This document shows positions 34,733 through 42,579 of a stretch of DNA of 64,000 bases, piece by piece. Under the pieces are notes generated by a model. It did not search any database and was not told where the DNA came from. It saw only the letters and a program-made list of their open reading frames with translations. This DNA is from Candidatus Obscuribacterales bacterium. Lineage in GTDB: Bacteria > Cyanobacteriota > Vampirovibrionia > Obscuribacterales > Obscuribacteraceae. The translations under genes were made by a program, and so were the position numbers. Position 1 is the stretch's first letter. The number at the start of each line of letters is the position of its first letter. The stretch lies in contig JAGVKG010000067.1 in NCBI GenBank assembly GCA_020050685.1, positions 1 through 64,000 on the forward strand, in the 5' to 3' direction.

Positions 34733-36647
34733 TACATCGAATGCTGGAATAAACGCAAGAATTGCGGGAGCGACCGACTGGCTGAAAACGAGAGTCGCCA
34801 ACATTGATATTTTTGATGAACATTATCAAGCCGAATCTAGGGCAAATCCTTTTTATGCCTTAGGCTCGATTTTTTACTTAGTATGGTTCTTGGTAATGGT
34901 GACCGGCTGTGTCTTGATCATGTGGTACATCCCCACAAAAGCCGGCGCTTATGCATCCATTATGGAAATTACCCACCACATTCCTTTCGGGGGACTAGTG
35001 CGCGGTATGCATAAGTATGGTGCAGACGCCATGATTATTGCTGCCACCATGCGCATGTTCCGTATGTTCCTTTGCGCAGACTACAAGCCAGGCAAAGAAT
35101 TCAATATTGCCATTGGTTTGGTGGCGCTTTTGCTTTCTATGTATTCCGGATTGACCGGATATCTTTTGATTTGGAACCAGCGCGCTTATTGGGCTACCAA
35201 AGTGTTTGCTACGTTCCCCACTTACATGGATCAATTTCCGGTCATGGGAGATTTTTACCAGCCTCTAGTTAAGTCCGTGCACATGGGTTGGAACACAGCC
35301 GAGTTTCTCCTCGGTGGTGGCGCTGCGATTACGCAAGAGACGATTACTCGCTTTTTCTCTTTGCACTTAGCTTTCTCATTAATCCCACTGATTTTTGTTG
35401 AACTCTATTTTTATAAGACTGGTCACACCAGAATTGCTTTGAACTGGACCAAGCGCACAATCCTCACCCTGATGCTGGTGATTGTGGCAATTGTTTTGCC
35501 GGCGGCAATTGGTGCTCGCTCCAATCCGGAAGTGACACCACTGCCAATTCTTTCCGACTGGTATTTCCTTGGCTTGTATCAAATGTATAAGTATCTCGAG
35601 CCAGTCGTGGCAACAGAAATTACCATGTTGATCCCACTGACGGTGGTCATACTACCTTTCTTGGACTCTTACATAACAGGTCCGGAAAAGGACATTTGGA
35701 AACGACCCGTGGTTTTGATGACCTGCATCATGGGTTTCTTGAATTGGATTGTATTTTCTTGGCTGATTATTATCGGTATAGCCAATATCCACTCCGACCC
35801 ACCGTACTGGCGCGATTTCTTGTTCCTCATGGTCAACATTGGTATGATTTGGCAGCTTAAGCTGATTTGGGATAATCCAGACGCTCAAGCCCGTGCCAAA
35901 GCCGCTGTCGGTTGCATGATCATGGGTGTAACTTGTGCCATACAAACGGTTTGCGCAGTCTTCTTCTACTTTATGGCCAAGACAGAAATGTTCTTCCCAC
36001 CAATCACGCAAGCTTTTGCTTATTGGTTAGCTAAGCCCTTTATGGGACAAGCCGGCGATAAAGTAGTCGATCTTTCTCGTGAGGCTTTCAAGGTCAATCC
36101 GGATTACTGGCATTATCAGTATTTGTTGCCTGCCGGTGGAGATATTAAGGGCAAGGAAATTTTGCAAAATCTCGATTCCGTTTGTCAGCAAGGCACACCA
36201 ATTGATTTCATTTTCAAAGCCATCCCTTCTTTTACTGCTCAACCACTGGCAACGATTGAGGCATTGAAAGCACATGGCGTGACAGAATTGCCTGATGTTT
36301 ACAGCATTGCCGGCTATCCTTTGGAAAATGCCAAATACGGCATTGGTAACTTGCCCTGGTATGAGTATCGTGGCGTAATTGACTACATGGTGACTAATCA
36401 ATGGTCTGCCGACTACGCCAGATTCTGCGATCGTATGAATGGCGTAATTACTGTCTTCAATCAGGCATCACTGACCAATGCCAGCTTGCCGACATATCCA
36501 ATGGAAGTGCCACCAGTCGATTGGGGTTGGATGGTTGGTGGCTTTGTCACCATGGTGCTTTGTTTCTATACATGGTGGCAATGTAAGAATGCCCAAGTTC
36601 CTAAGCCGGTACAACCACCAGCCAAAGAAGTGGCACCGGTAGCCTAG
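34725..36647 (+). CDS. Cytochrome b of an unusual bc complex, lacking the heme bH ligands
   Basis: A 640-residue protein. TTG at 34725 is taken as start because GGAGG lies nine bases upstream inside the Rieske gene and no ATG is suitable. Residues about 40-255 are the four-helix cytochrome b core and 255-360 the subunit-IV-like part with SDWY (277-280, the PEWY equivalent of the Qo site). Of the four heme histidines, H96 and H214 (heme bL) remain. The bH pair is R110 and Y228. After about 360 there are several more helices and an extra soluble segment of ~140 residues without CxxCH, ending in a final helix. Quinol oxidation with the Rieske protein looks possible; normal electron transfer across the membrane does not. 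Confidence 0.85.
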   Translation: MPSTSNAGINARIAGATDWLKTRVANIDIFDEHYQAESRANPFYALGSIFYLVWFLVMVTGCVLIMWYIPTKAGAYASIMEITHHIPFGGLVRGMHKYGADAMIIAATMRMFRMFLCADYKPGKEFNIAIGLVALLLSMYSGLTGYLLIWNQRAYWATKVFATFPTYMDQFPVMGDFYQPLVKSVHMGWNTAEFLLGGGAAITQETITRFFSLHLAFSLIPLIFVELYFYKTGHTRIALNWTKRTILTLMLVIVAIVLPAAIGARSNPEVTPLPILSDWYFLGLYQMYKYLEPVVATEITMLIPLTVVILPFLDSYITGPEKDIWKRPVVLMTCIMGFLNWIVFSWLIIIGIANIHSDPPYWRDFLFLMVNIGMIWQLKLIWDNPDAQARAKAAVGCMIMGVTCAIQTVCAVFFYFMAKTEMFFPPITQAFAYWLAKPFMGQAGDKVVDLSREAFKVNPDYWHYQYLLPAGGDIKGKEILQNLDSVCQQGTPIDFIFKAIPSFTAQPLATIEALKAHGVTELPDVYSIAGYPLENAKYGIGNLPWYEYRGVIDYMVTNQWSADYARFCDRMNGVITVFNQASLTNASLPTYPMEVPPVDWGWMVGGFVTMVLCFYTWWQCKNAQVPKPVQPPAKEVAPVA

Positions 36648-36670
36648 ATTAGGTCTCATAAGGTAAGACA

Positions 36671-37006
36671 GTGAGCGACAGACAAAGACAAACTGAGAAT
36701 CAAGAACTCAAGGCAAAAAAGATGCCTTGGGCTCTGAAGATGTCGGTTTTTGTTTTGTCAATAATGTCGCTTTCCTGGTTTTTTGCTGGTGGGAGACAAG
36801 TACATGAAACTAATACGCCTGGCGATTGGGCCTTGCTTGTTGGTGGCACTTTGCTCACTTGCGCATTGATATTTTTGCAAGCCTATTGGATTTACTTTGA
36901 AGAAAAGGCCAAGGGCACATTGAGAAAGCAAATTGCTTTGTTCGAGCAAATCAATCAGCGTTTGAATAAACGTCCAAATGGTAGTGACTTAGAGAGGGTA
37001 GGTTAG
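36671..37006 (+). CDS. Two-helix membrane protein of the respiratory operon
   Basis: A 111-residue protein starting GTG, 23 bases after the first cytochrome b. A charged N terminus (~1-20) is followed by two transmembrane helices (about 22-41 and 52-75) and a basic, amphipathic C-terminal tail (KAKGTLRKQIALFEQINQRL). No cofactor motif and no family I recognise. Position between the two cytochrome b genes suggests a structural subunit. Confidence 0.75.
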   Translation: MSDRQRQTENQELKAKKMPWALKMSVFVLSIMSLSWFFAGGRQVHETNTPGDWALLVGGTLLTCALIFLQAYWIYFEEKAKGTLRKQIALFEQINQRLNKRPNGSDLERVG

Positions 37007-37009
37007 GAA

Positions 37010-37345
37010 ATGAAACCAATAACCATAATCTTGGTTGGGATTGCAGTACTTACCTGTTTGGGATGCACGTTCTTCATGCCCTGGGCAGAATTAGGTTTGC
37101 CAACCACTGCACAAGACTTTCCTGGTCCATTGAAAGGCTTGGTTACCTCACTGGGTCTTGGCGGATTATTTGAATCGGTTCGCCAACAAGTGGTGAACGG
37201 TATTTTGAAAGTTGAGCATGATCCAAATTTCAACTTTTATGTTTATTCGTTCTTTATGGGCATTGCCATGATTGCAGCCGCAATCGGTATTTGCGTAGTT
37301 GGACGTGAGGATGCCGAAGAGAAAACGGTATTACCATCCAAATAA
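37010..37345 (+). CDS. Two-helix membrane protein of the respiratory operon
   Basis: A 111-residue protein that begins 3 bases after the preceding stop with AGGTTAGGAA as ribosome site. A helix at about 4-24 (with C16 and C19, LTCLGCTFF) is followed by an extracytoplasmic loop of ~50 residues and a second helix at about 80-98. The first helix could be read as a signal sequence, but the LGC context is a poor lipobox. No family recognised. Probably a subunit of the same complex. Confidence 0.72.
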   Translation: MKPITIILVGIAVLTCLGCTFFMPWAELGLPTTAQDFPGPLKGLVTSLGLGGLFESVRQQVVNGILKVEHDPNFNFYVYSFFMGIAMIAAAIGICVVGREDAEEKTVLPSK

Positions 37346-37387
37346 GTTTTGTGGTTTTAGAGGCGACATTTTAAAGGTAAGGAAGCA

Positions 37388-38533
37388 ATGCAAAAGCTTT
37401 ATACAGATCCCCTAACAAAAGGCATGTTGTTGCTGGAAGATTGGACAAATAAAATTGCCACCAGCAAATACAATCCTTTTTACTATCACGGAGCGTTGCC
37501 ACAGTTTTTCCTCTGGGTACTCTTTTTGACAGGGCTATTGCTCTTTGCTTATTACATTCCGACAATCGATAACGCTTATGCTTCGGAAAAATTGATTAAC
37601 GCCTGGACTTCCGTTGATTACATTACTAATACGATTCCATTTGGTGCGGTCTTCCGCGGTATGCACCGTTATGCCGGTGATGCCATGGTTTTGACCATTG
37701 TGCTGCACGTGCTCCGAGTTTGGTTTACCGATCGCTATCGCCAATATCGCATTGTCCAATGGCTATCTGGTGTTGTATTGCTTTTGATGGTGCTCTTTAT
37801 CGGGCAGACCGGTTATTACTTGGTTTGGGACGATCGTTCTTTGATACTTACTCGCATGACCGTTTCTGCATTTGATGCACTGCCACTAATTGGTGGACCT
37901 TTGAAGACTTGGTTCTTGAACGGCGAAGAAATTACCAACCTGACATTGTCAAACTTCCTTTTCATTCACATAGGACTTTCTTTTGGTCTATTGTTTGGCC
38001 TTTGGATTCACTATGTGCGTATGCAACGCCCAGTGATTACACCTCCTCCGGCAATCAACTACATTTTGGTAGCAATTCTTTTGATGGTGGTGGCATGGAT
38101 GCCAATTGCCTCTGGTAACATGGCGCAGCTGACGCAGCAGCCAACATCTTTTGAAATTGACTGGTTCTTCCTCTGGCCTTATTGGATGATGGCAAATATG
38201 CCTTTGGGTGCTTATTGGCTTGTACTCATCGTTGGCACTGTGCTTTTGTGTTTGATTCCTTACACAGCCAAGACTCCGCCAGTTGAAGCTGCAGAAGTGG
38301 TGTTGAATAAGTGCACTGGCTGCTCGCTTTGCTCGAAAGACTGCCCCTACAATGCAATTGAAATGGTGCCAGCTCCAGCTGGTTCGCGCTTCAAGCTTTT
38401 GGCAACAGTTAAGGAATTTCGTTGTTCTGGTTGTGGGGTTTGCGTCGGAGCTTGTGCTTTCGATGCAATCGACTTGCCGAACTTGCTTGATACTGATGTG
38501 ACTTCACAAATCAAAGCACTGGTGCAAAATTAA
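37388..38533 (+). CDS. Cytochrome b fused to a 2[4Fe-4S] ferredoxin domain
   Basis: A 381-residue fusion. Residues ~30-215 form a four-helix cytochrome b core with all four heme ligands present (H93/H107 in the GMHRYAGDAM helix and H194/H208). Two further helices follow (about 224-243 and 262-290), between which the Qo motif is degraded to IDWF (257-260). The C terminus is a bacterial-type ferredoxin domain with two complete cluster motifs, C309/312/315/319 and C346/349/352/356, each ending CxxxCPY or CxxxCAF. That domain should sit on the cytoplasmic side, near heme bH. It would connect the quinone pool or cytochrome b1 to the MvhD-like protein encoded next. Confidence 0.88.
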   Translation: MQKLYTDPLTKGMLLLEDWTNKIATSKYNPFYYHGALPQFFLWVLFLTGLLLFAYYIPTIDNAYASEKLINAWTSVDYITNTIPFGAVFRGMHRYAGDAMVLTIVLHVLRVWFTDRYRQYRIVQWLSGVVLLLMVLFIGQTGYYLVWDDRSLILTRMTVSAFDALPLIGGPLKTWFLNGEEITNLTLSNFLFIHIGLSFGLLFGLWIHYVRMQRPVITPPPAINYILVAILLMVVAWMPIASGNMAQLTQQPTSFEIDWFFLWPYWMMANMPLGAYWLVLIVGTVLLCLIPYTAKTPPVEAAEVVLNKCTGCSLCSKDCPYNAIEMVPAPAGSRFKLLATVKEFRCSGCGVCVGACAFDAIDLPNLLDTDVTSQIKALVQN

Positions 38534-38573
38534 GCTGACTGAGAAATTGGAAATTAGGAGATAACAACCGGCC

Positions 38574-39110
38574 ATGGCTGATTCCAAACAAAAAGTAGTG
38601 ACACTGATATGTGAGCGTTCTTGCGATCTTGATGCATCGCTTGATGCAACTGGTCACCTGAAAGAAGTTTCCGAAGTGTCTGTCGTCAAATTTCCTTGCT
38701 CAGGCATGATTCAACCTTTGATGATTGAAGCGGCGATGAAATCGGGAGCGACGGGTGTGATTGTCACCGGTTGCCAGATTGGTGACTGTTATTTCCGCGA
38801 AGGCAATCGCATGATTCGCGAGCGCTTGATTGGTGATCGTCCACCGGGTTTGAAGAAAACTGTCGATCGTAAAAGAGTAATTGCTCTTTGGCTTTCCCGC
38901 CCGCAAACCGGTCGCTTCATTTCTGAGGCAAAGAGCTTTGTTGCGCAGCTTGCTCAACTGCCGGCTCCGGCACCAGCTCTCGCTCCGGCAACTGCTCCTG
39001 CTGCTGCTAAACCGGCCGCTGCTAGTGCAAAAACAGCGGAAGCCAAAAAGCCAGAGAAAAAATCAGAGAGCACACCTGAATCTGGTGGCGCAAACGGTGA
39101 GGGGAAATAA
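38574..39110 (+). CDS. MvhD-like [2Fe-2S] electron-transfer protein
   Basis: A 178-residue protein whose first ~130 residues match the MvhD/hydrogenase delta-subunit family: CERSC (C13, C17), a CSG motif (C42), and GCQIGDCYFREGN (C67, C72). The C-terminal ~45 residues are an Ala/Pro/Lys low-complexity tail. MvhD carries a [2Fe-2S] cluster and, in methanogens and acetogens, passes electrons between hydrogenase and heterodisulfide reductase HdrA. No Hdr or hydrogenase gene is here. Following directly after the cytochrome b-ferredoxin gene, it is the likely cytoplasmic exit or entry of that branch. Confidence 0.82.
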   Translation: MADSKQKVVTLICERSCDLDASLDATGHLKEVSEVSVVKFPCSGMIQPLMIEAAMKSGATGVIVTGCQIGDCYFREGNRMIRERLIGDRPPGLKKTVDRKRVIALWLSRPQTGRFISEAKSFVAQLAQLPAPAPALAPATAPAAAKPAAASAKTAEAKKPEKKSESTPESGGANGEGK

Positions 39111-39112
39111 GC

Positions 39113-39235
39113 ATGGCAGCTAAACAAGAAAAACTTTCCGAAGTTCAAATCATCAGCCGCTGGGCGTGGTTTTTCGTGCTCTACTTTGCCTGCATTCTTT
39201 TAATTGCTTGCTTTGGTTTGGTAGCTGAGTTCTAA
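39113..39235 (+). CDS. 40-residue single-helix membrane protein closing the respiratory operon
   Basis: The ATG lies two bases after the MvhD-like stop, with GAGGGGAAA as ribosome site. The product has a polar N terminus (MAAKQEKLSEVQ) and one hydrophobic helix (about 16-38). Comparable in size to the small subunits (PetG/L/N-like or oxidase accessory helices) found in other bc/b6f and oxidase complexes, but with no sequence match I can claim. Only 7 bases separate its stop from the convergent MOSC gene. Confidence 0.7.
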   Translation: MAAKQEKLSEVQIISRWAWFFVLYFACILLIACFGLVAEF

Positions 39236-39242
39236 ACCTCAA

Positions 39243-40040
39243 TTAAGTGATTTGCACCAAATCACCAACAGATAAGTTCCCGCAATTGGCGTGAACCAAG
39301 TTTTGGCCGAAATGTATCTTGCCACCAAATTGACGAAAGGTGGCGAGAGTCTTGAGTGGTTCTTTGCTGACTTCGCTTGTGCTTTGATTGACACAAGTTA
39401 TTACACAACGCGTGCAAGGTTTGACCAAATCAAATTCCACATCGGCAATTTTGATTTTCTTCCACTCGTCTTCGGCAAAGGCTGATGAACCGGAAATGAC
39501 AATGTTTGGACGGAAGCGATTCATCGGTAAAGGTGTGGGCAGTCTTCGGTTCAAATCATCCAAGGAAGATTGGCCAATTAATAAAAAGGGAAAGCCATCG
39601 GCAAATCCCACTTGGTCGGATACGCGTTTAGCATAATTTTTTTCCACCGGACGAACAAAATCATCTTTGAGTCGCACGAGACGACAAGTGCGTGAAATGA
39701 AGTCCGAAAGCCAGTTGGCAACCTTGTCGCCTTGATCGATTGCCCGACAACTATCATGCCAAACTGTCACTTCAAGGTCGGCTTTACCGCTTGTGTTGAT
39801 TTCCATTTCTAAAGCTGGCATTCCCGGTGCAGATAGGTGTACTTGCCCGTCTTTGATTTCTGGTTTTACCAAGGACAATTTGGGAATTTCTCTTTGAGTC
39901 AAAAACAATCCTTCGCGATCGACAATCATGAATTCACGATCGTGAACAAAACCACGTGAGCCAATCACAGCCCGCTCAATAAAGGAACCGGAGCACGACT
40001 TAATTGGATAGATGTAAAGCCCAATTACAGAAATAGTCAT
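39243..40040 (-). CDS. MOSC-domain molybdenum/sulfur-carrier protein (YcbX-like)
   Basis: A 265-residue protein with the N-terminal MOSC beta-barrel (GLYIYPIKSCSG, RGFVHDREFMIVD) and the MOSC domain proper (NRFRPNIVISG, then VKPCTRCVITCVN with the conserved cysteine, and FGQNLV). Members bind the molybdenum cofactor or carry sulfur to it. YcbX-type proteins reduce N-hydroxylated compounds with a redox partner. E. coli YcbX has a C-terminal 2Fe-2S domain that is absent here, so a separate electron donor would be needed. The gene stands alone and converges on the respiratory operon. Confidence 0.88.
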   Translation of the reverse strand: MTISVIGLYIYPIKSCSGSFIERAVIGSRGFVHDREFMIVDREGLFLTQREIPKLSLVKPEIKDGQVHLSAPGMPALEMEINTSGKADLEVTVWHDSCRAIDQGDKVANWLSDFISRTCRLVRLKDDFVRPVEKNYAKRVSDQVGFADGFPFLLIGQSSLDDLNRRLPTPLPMNRFRPNIVISGSSAFAEDEWKKIKIADVEFDLVKPCTRCVITCVNQSTSEVSKEPLKTLATFRQFGGKIHFGQNLVHANCGNLSVGDLVQIT

Positions 40041-40057
40041 TGGTCAGATGGTAGCGC

Positions 40058-40078
40058 ATTTGTCCAGGCAGGACAAAT
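40058..40078. promoter_or_regulatory. Perfect 8-bp inverted repeat upstream of the MOSC gene
   Basis: ATTTGTCC (40058-40065) and GGACAAAT (40071-40078) are separated by 5 bases and lie 18 bases upstream of the MOSC start on the minus strand. The spacing (13 bp between arm centres) and position suit a repressor operator, or an RNA hairpin in the 5' untranslated region. No T run follows, so it is not a good terminator. Confidence 0.4.
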
Positions 40079-40174
40079 CTAATAACGTGATTCAGCAATT
40101 AGCTGAGCGGGCAGTTAACTCGATTGAGCAACTAATAATTTGATTGGTACTCGCTTAATTGGGCAACCAAAAAA

Positions 40175-42331
40175 TTAGTGCATCATAATTGGCGGTGTTA
40201 AATGCTCTTTTGCTTCCGGGAAAGGATTATCCTTTGATTCCGGGTGCACGCGTGGCAGTGGTGGCATAACTACCATTCTCACGTGTTGGTTATTTGCCGA
40301 GCTAACTTCGGTTTGTTTTGCTTGATTGGCACTTATTTGATTGGCACTGGTTTGACTGGCAATTGGATGCAGGGCATCAACTGGTTCGCCTTGGTTGCCG
40401 ACAAATTCATAATGGGCTTTGGATACTACTTTTGTGCTTGCGCTGGATTTTGCCGGGAAATCCAATTGAGCTAAACGTCTAGGAGTCGAAACTTGTACCG
40501 AATGGCGCAGCACATGGCTTGGCGCTGGATTTGCTTGAGCTTGGTGGATGAAAAACTTTTCTGCTTGTGGTTCGGCATGAGCAAGCAGTGGCTTTTCTTG
40601 AGCGTGTCGTAAATTCTTTGCTATTGGCTTAGCTTGCCAAATTGCCGTTACCTTTTGTTTTGTGTGCACCTGAGTTCGGTTGCCCGTGGTGATAATTGGT
40701 GATGAGGATGCGTGATATGCCACTAAGGTAGTCTGTTTGGCTGTACGTGATGCTGAACTTATAATGCTCGGTGTGGTGGCACGTGTTCTTGCTTGTGCTG
40801 GCAGCGGCAAATCATGGGCAAAGTTTGCTGCATCAGCAAGAATAATACGTTGACGCCCTTTTTCTAATTCGCCGGCAATGGTTTGGGCAGATGGTTCGGC
40901 GGCAATTAAGTCGCTACCTTTGGCTGTAGCTGCCATACGTGTGGTATCAAGGACGATACCATGCATGGACAATAAATTGCTTGGCTCTTCTTGCGTATCT
41001 TTGTGCAATTTAAAGGAATCAGTTAAGTAACCATGAATTGGTTGATGGGCGGAAGCCACATTTTGCGGATTCCAGGCTGACGGTTTTTCACCAGGTGCTT
41101 GCTCAGGCGGTGGTGGCACACCTTCTTGTTCTTCCAACTGCTCACGAATTTGATTCAATGCCGCAGTCAATGGTGGCTTACCCATTGCCATTCTCAAGCC
41201 CCAGAAAGCACGAAAGTCCATGCCGGCAAGACCAGGAGTGTCTTGTGACTTGAAGTTGTAAATTGGCTCTGCCCTAAAGAAGGCTTGCAGACCCGGCATT
41301 TGTTTAAAGAGACGCTTGGCAATTTCAAAATCCAAAATCCAAGAGTAGTTGTCTTGACGGATGGCAGCATTTCTGCCAAATAACTGTCGGTAGTTGGTCA
41401 CGAGAGTGGCGTTGGCCGAAAATGAATAAGCACCTTTTTGGTAAAGCGCACCAAACGTATAGAAAGGATCCATTTCGCGAGTTGGGCTTTGGTAGTAACC
41501 ATTACCGCGAAGCTGCAACAAGGTGTTGGCGAAAATAACCGTTCGTGGTGTCAAAATGTAAGAAAAGGTCAAAGCCGGCAAGAAGTCATAAACCGGTGAC
41601 TGCGATTGCTGGAACAAACTGCGGACCTGAAATTCCATCTGTAAATTGCCGCGTCTGGTGACCGGGATATCTTGCTGGATTCCATAAGCGACTGATTGAA
41701 TTGTTGTATTCAGGGCCACTGAATGCATCAAAGAGTCGCGGATCATGAAATAGTTGCCGAAAAAGCGTGTCTTGGGTGTGATGGTCCAGCCGCCCGTGAC
41801 GTTTGGCAAAACACGGAAGACCACGTTATTTATATTGGACTGAGAAAGCGTGTGTAACTGCGAGATTTGCTGCAAAAGTGGCAATTCGCGAAATACCGGT
41901 GGTGGAGACATGAACCTTTTAATGAACTGTCTTCTGGTCGGAAATTGGAAAGGATTTGTTTCATCACGAAACGAGGTTTCGCAGGAAAGGTTAAAGTAGG
42001 AACGAGCCGGCAAGCGTTGGAGAACTCGCAGTTGGAGGTTTTCTCCCACGGTCATGCGTTGTTCGGCTGCCGGTAGTGGTACCACATCGGTCGGCAGAAT
42101 GGTGGTTGGTGTTCCTCGCGGAATTGATGGGATTGCTGCGGGCTCCAGCGCCAGAAAGTTGTTTGAAACGCGAAAGGCACCAACTTGGGATCCGGAATCA
42201 AGACCTTGAGCCTGTGCTGGTTGACCGGAAAGCAGACCGAAGGCCACGCAAGCAGCCTGGCTCGCCCAAAGGACGCTCAGAAATGTTTGCGCTTTCTGGG
42301 GGGTCTTAGAACCACCCCGGAGCAATTGCAT
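40175..42331 (-). CDS. Exported protein, probable outer-membrane beta-barrel, with long C-terminal extension
   Basis: A 718-residue protein with a long N-terminal signal peptide (hydrophobic about 18-38, ending AQA). Residues ~70-400 match the neighbouring 447-residue protein closely (TTILPTDVVPLP, then FNLSCETSFRDETNPFQFPT, then TPKTRFFGNYFMIRDSL). Alternating hydrophobic/polar strands and frequent aromatic residues suggest a beta-barrel. The C-terminal ~320 residues are absent from the paralogue and are low-complexity, rich in Ala, Gln, Ser and His, with a short SANQ repeat near the end. I do not recognise a named family. A gene duplication is the simplest explanation of the pair. Confidence 0.75.
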   Translation of the reverse strand: MQLLRGGSKTPQKAQTFLSVLWASQAACVAFGLLSGQPAQAQGLDSGSQVGAFRVSNNFLALEPAAIPSIPRGTPTTILPTDVVPLPAAEQRMTVGENLQLRVLQRLPARSYFNLSCETSFRDETNPFQFPTRRQFIKRFMSPPPVFRELPLLQQISQLHTLSQSNINNVVFRVLPNVTGGWTITPKTRFFGNYFMIRDSLMHSVALNTTIQSVAYGIQQDIPVTRRGNLQMEFQVRSLFQQSQSPVYDFLPALTFSYILTPRTVIFANTLLQLRGNGYYQSPTREMDPFYTFGALYQKGAYSFSANATLVTNYRQLFGRNAAIRQDNYSWILDFEIAKRLFKQMPGLQAFFRAEPIYNFKSQDTPGLAGMDFRAFWGLRMAMGKPPLTAALNQIREQLEEQEGVPPPPEQAPGEKPSAWNPQNVASAHQPIHGYLTDSFKLHKDTQEEPSNLLSMHGIVLDTTRMAATAKGSDLIAAEPSAQTIAGELEKGRQRIILADAANFAHDLPLPAQARTRATTPSIISSASRTAKQTTLVAYHASSSPIITTGNRTQVHTKQKVTAIWQAKPIAKNLRHAQEKPLLAHAEPQAEKFFIHQAQANPAPSHVLRHSVQVSTPRRLAQLDFPAKSSASTKVVSKAHYEFVGNQGEPVDALHPIASQTSANQISANQAKQTEVSSANNQHVRMVVMPPLPRVHPESKDNPFPEAKEHLTPPIMMH

Positions 42332-42579
42332 TTCTTAGTCCCAATCTAGCTGGAAAGTTTCCAGGTCAGACGCCAACAATGTATTTGAATCTATATATTA
42401 AAGTACAGCATCGCTTATATATTGCGACATAATATCATGCGACTTCGGTAATGCAAGTGGTGCAAAACAGCAAACCCTTTCAAATGCGGGATTAGCGGCT
42501 TTGGCAGAACGAAATTTAACAAAGGCTGTCCGATAAAGTGTAATCGGTAAGTGAAAGCTTCATCTAATAGATTATGAAA

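Noticed and set aside
40301-40360. Minisatellite or coding repeat of regulatory interest (TTTGATTGGCACT units)
   Set aside because: It is only two to three short imperfect units within the low-complexity tail of the 718-residue protein and encodes the SANQ repeat.
42332-42579. Insertion-sequence remnant between the two paralogous exported proteins
   Set aside because: No terminal inverted repeats, target duplication or transposase fragments are visible; simple gene duplication explains the arrangement.
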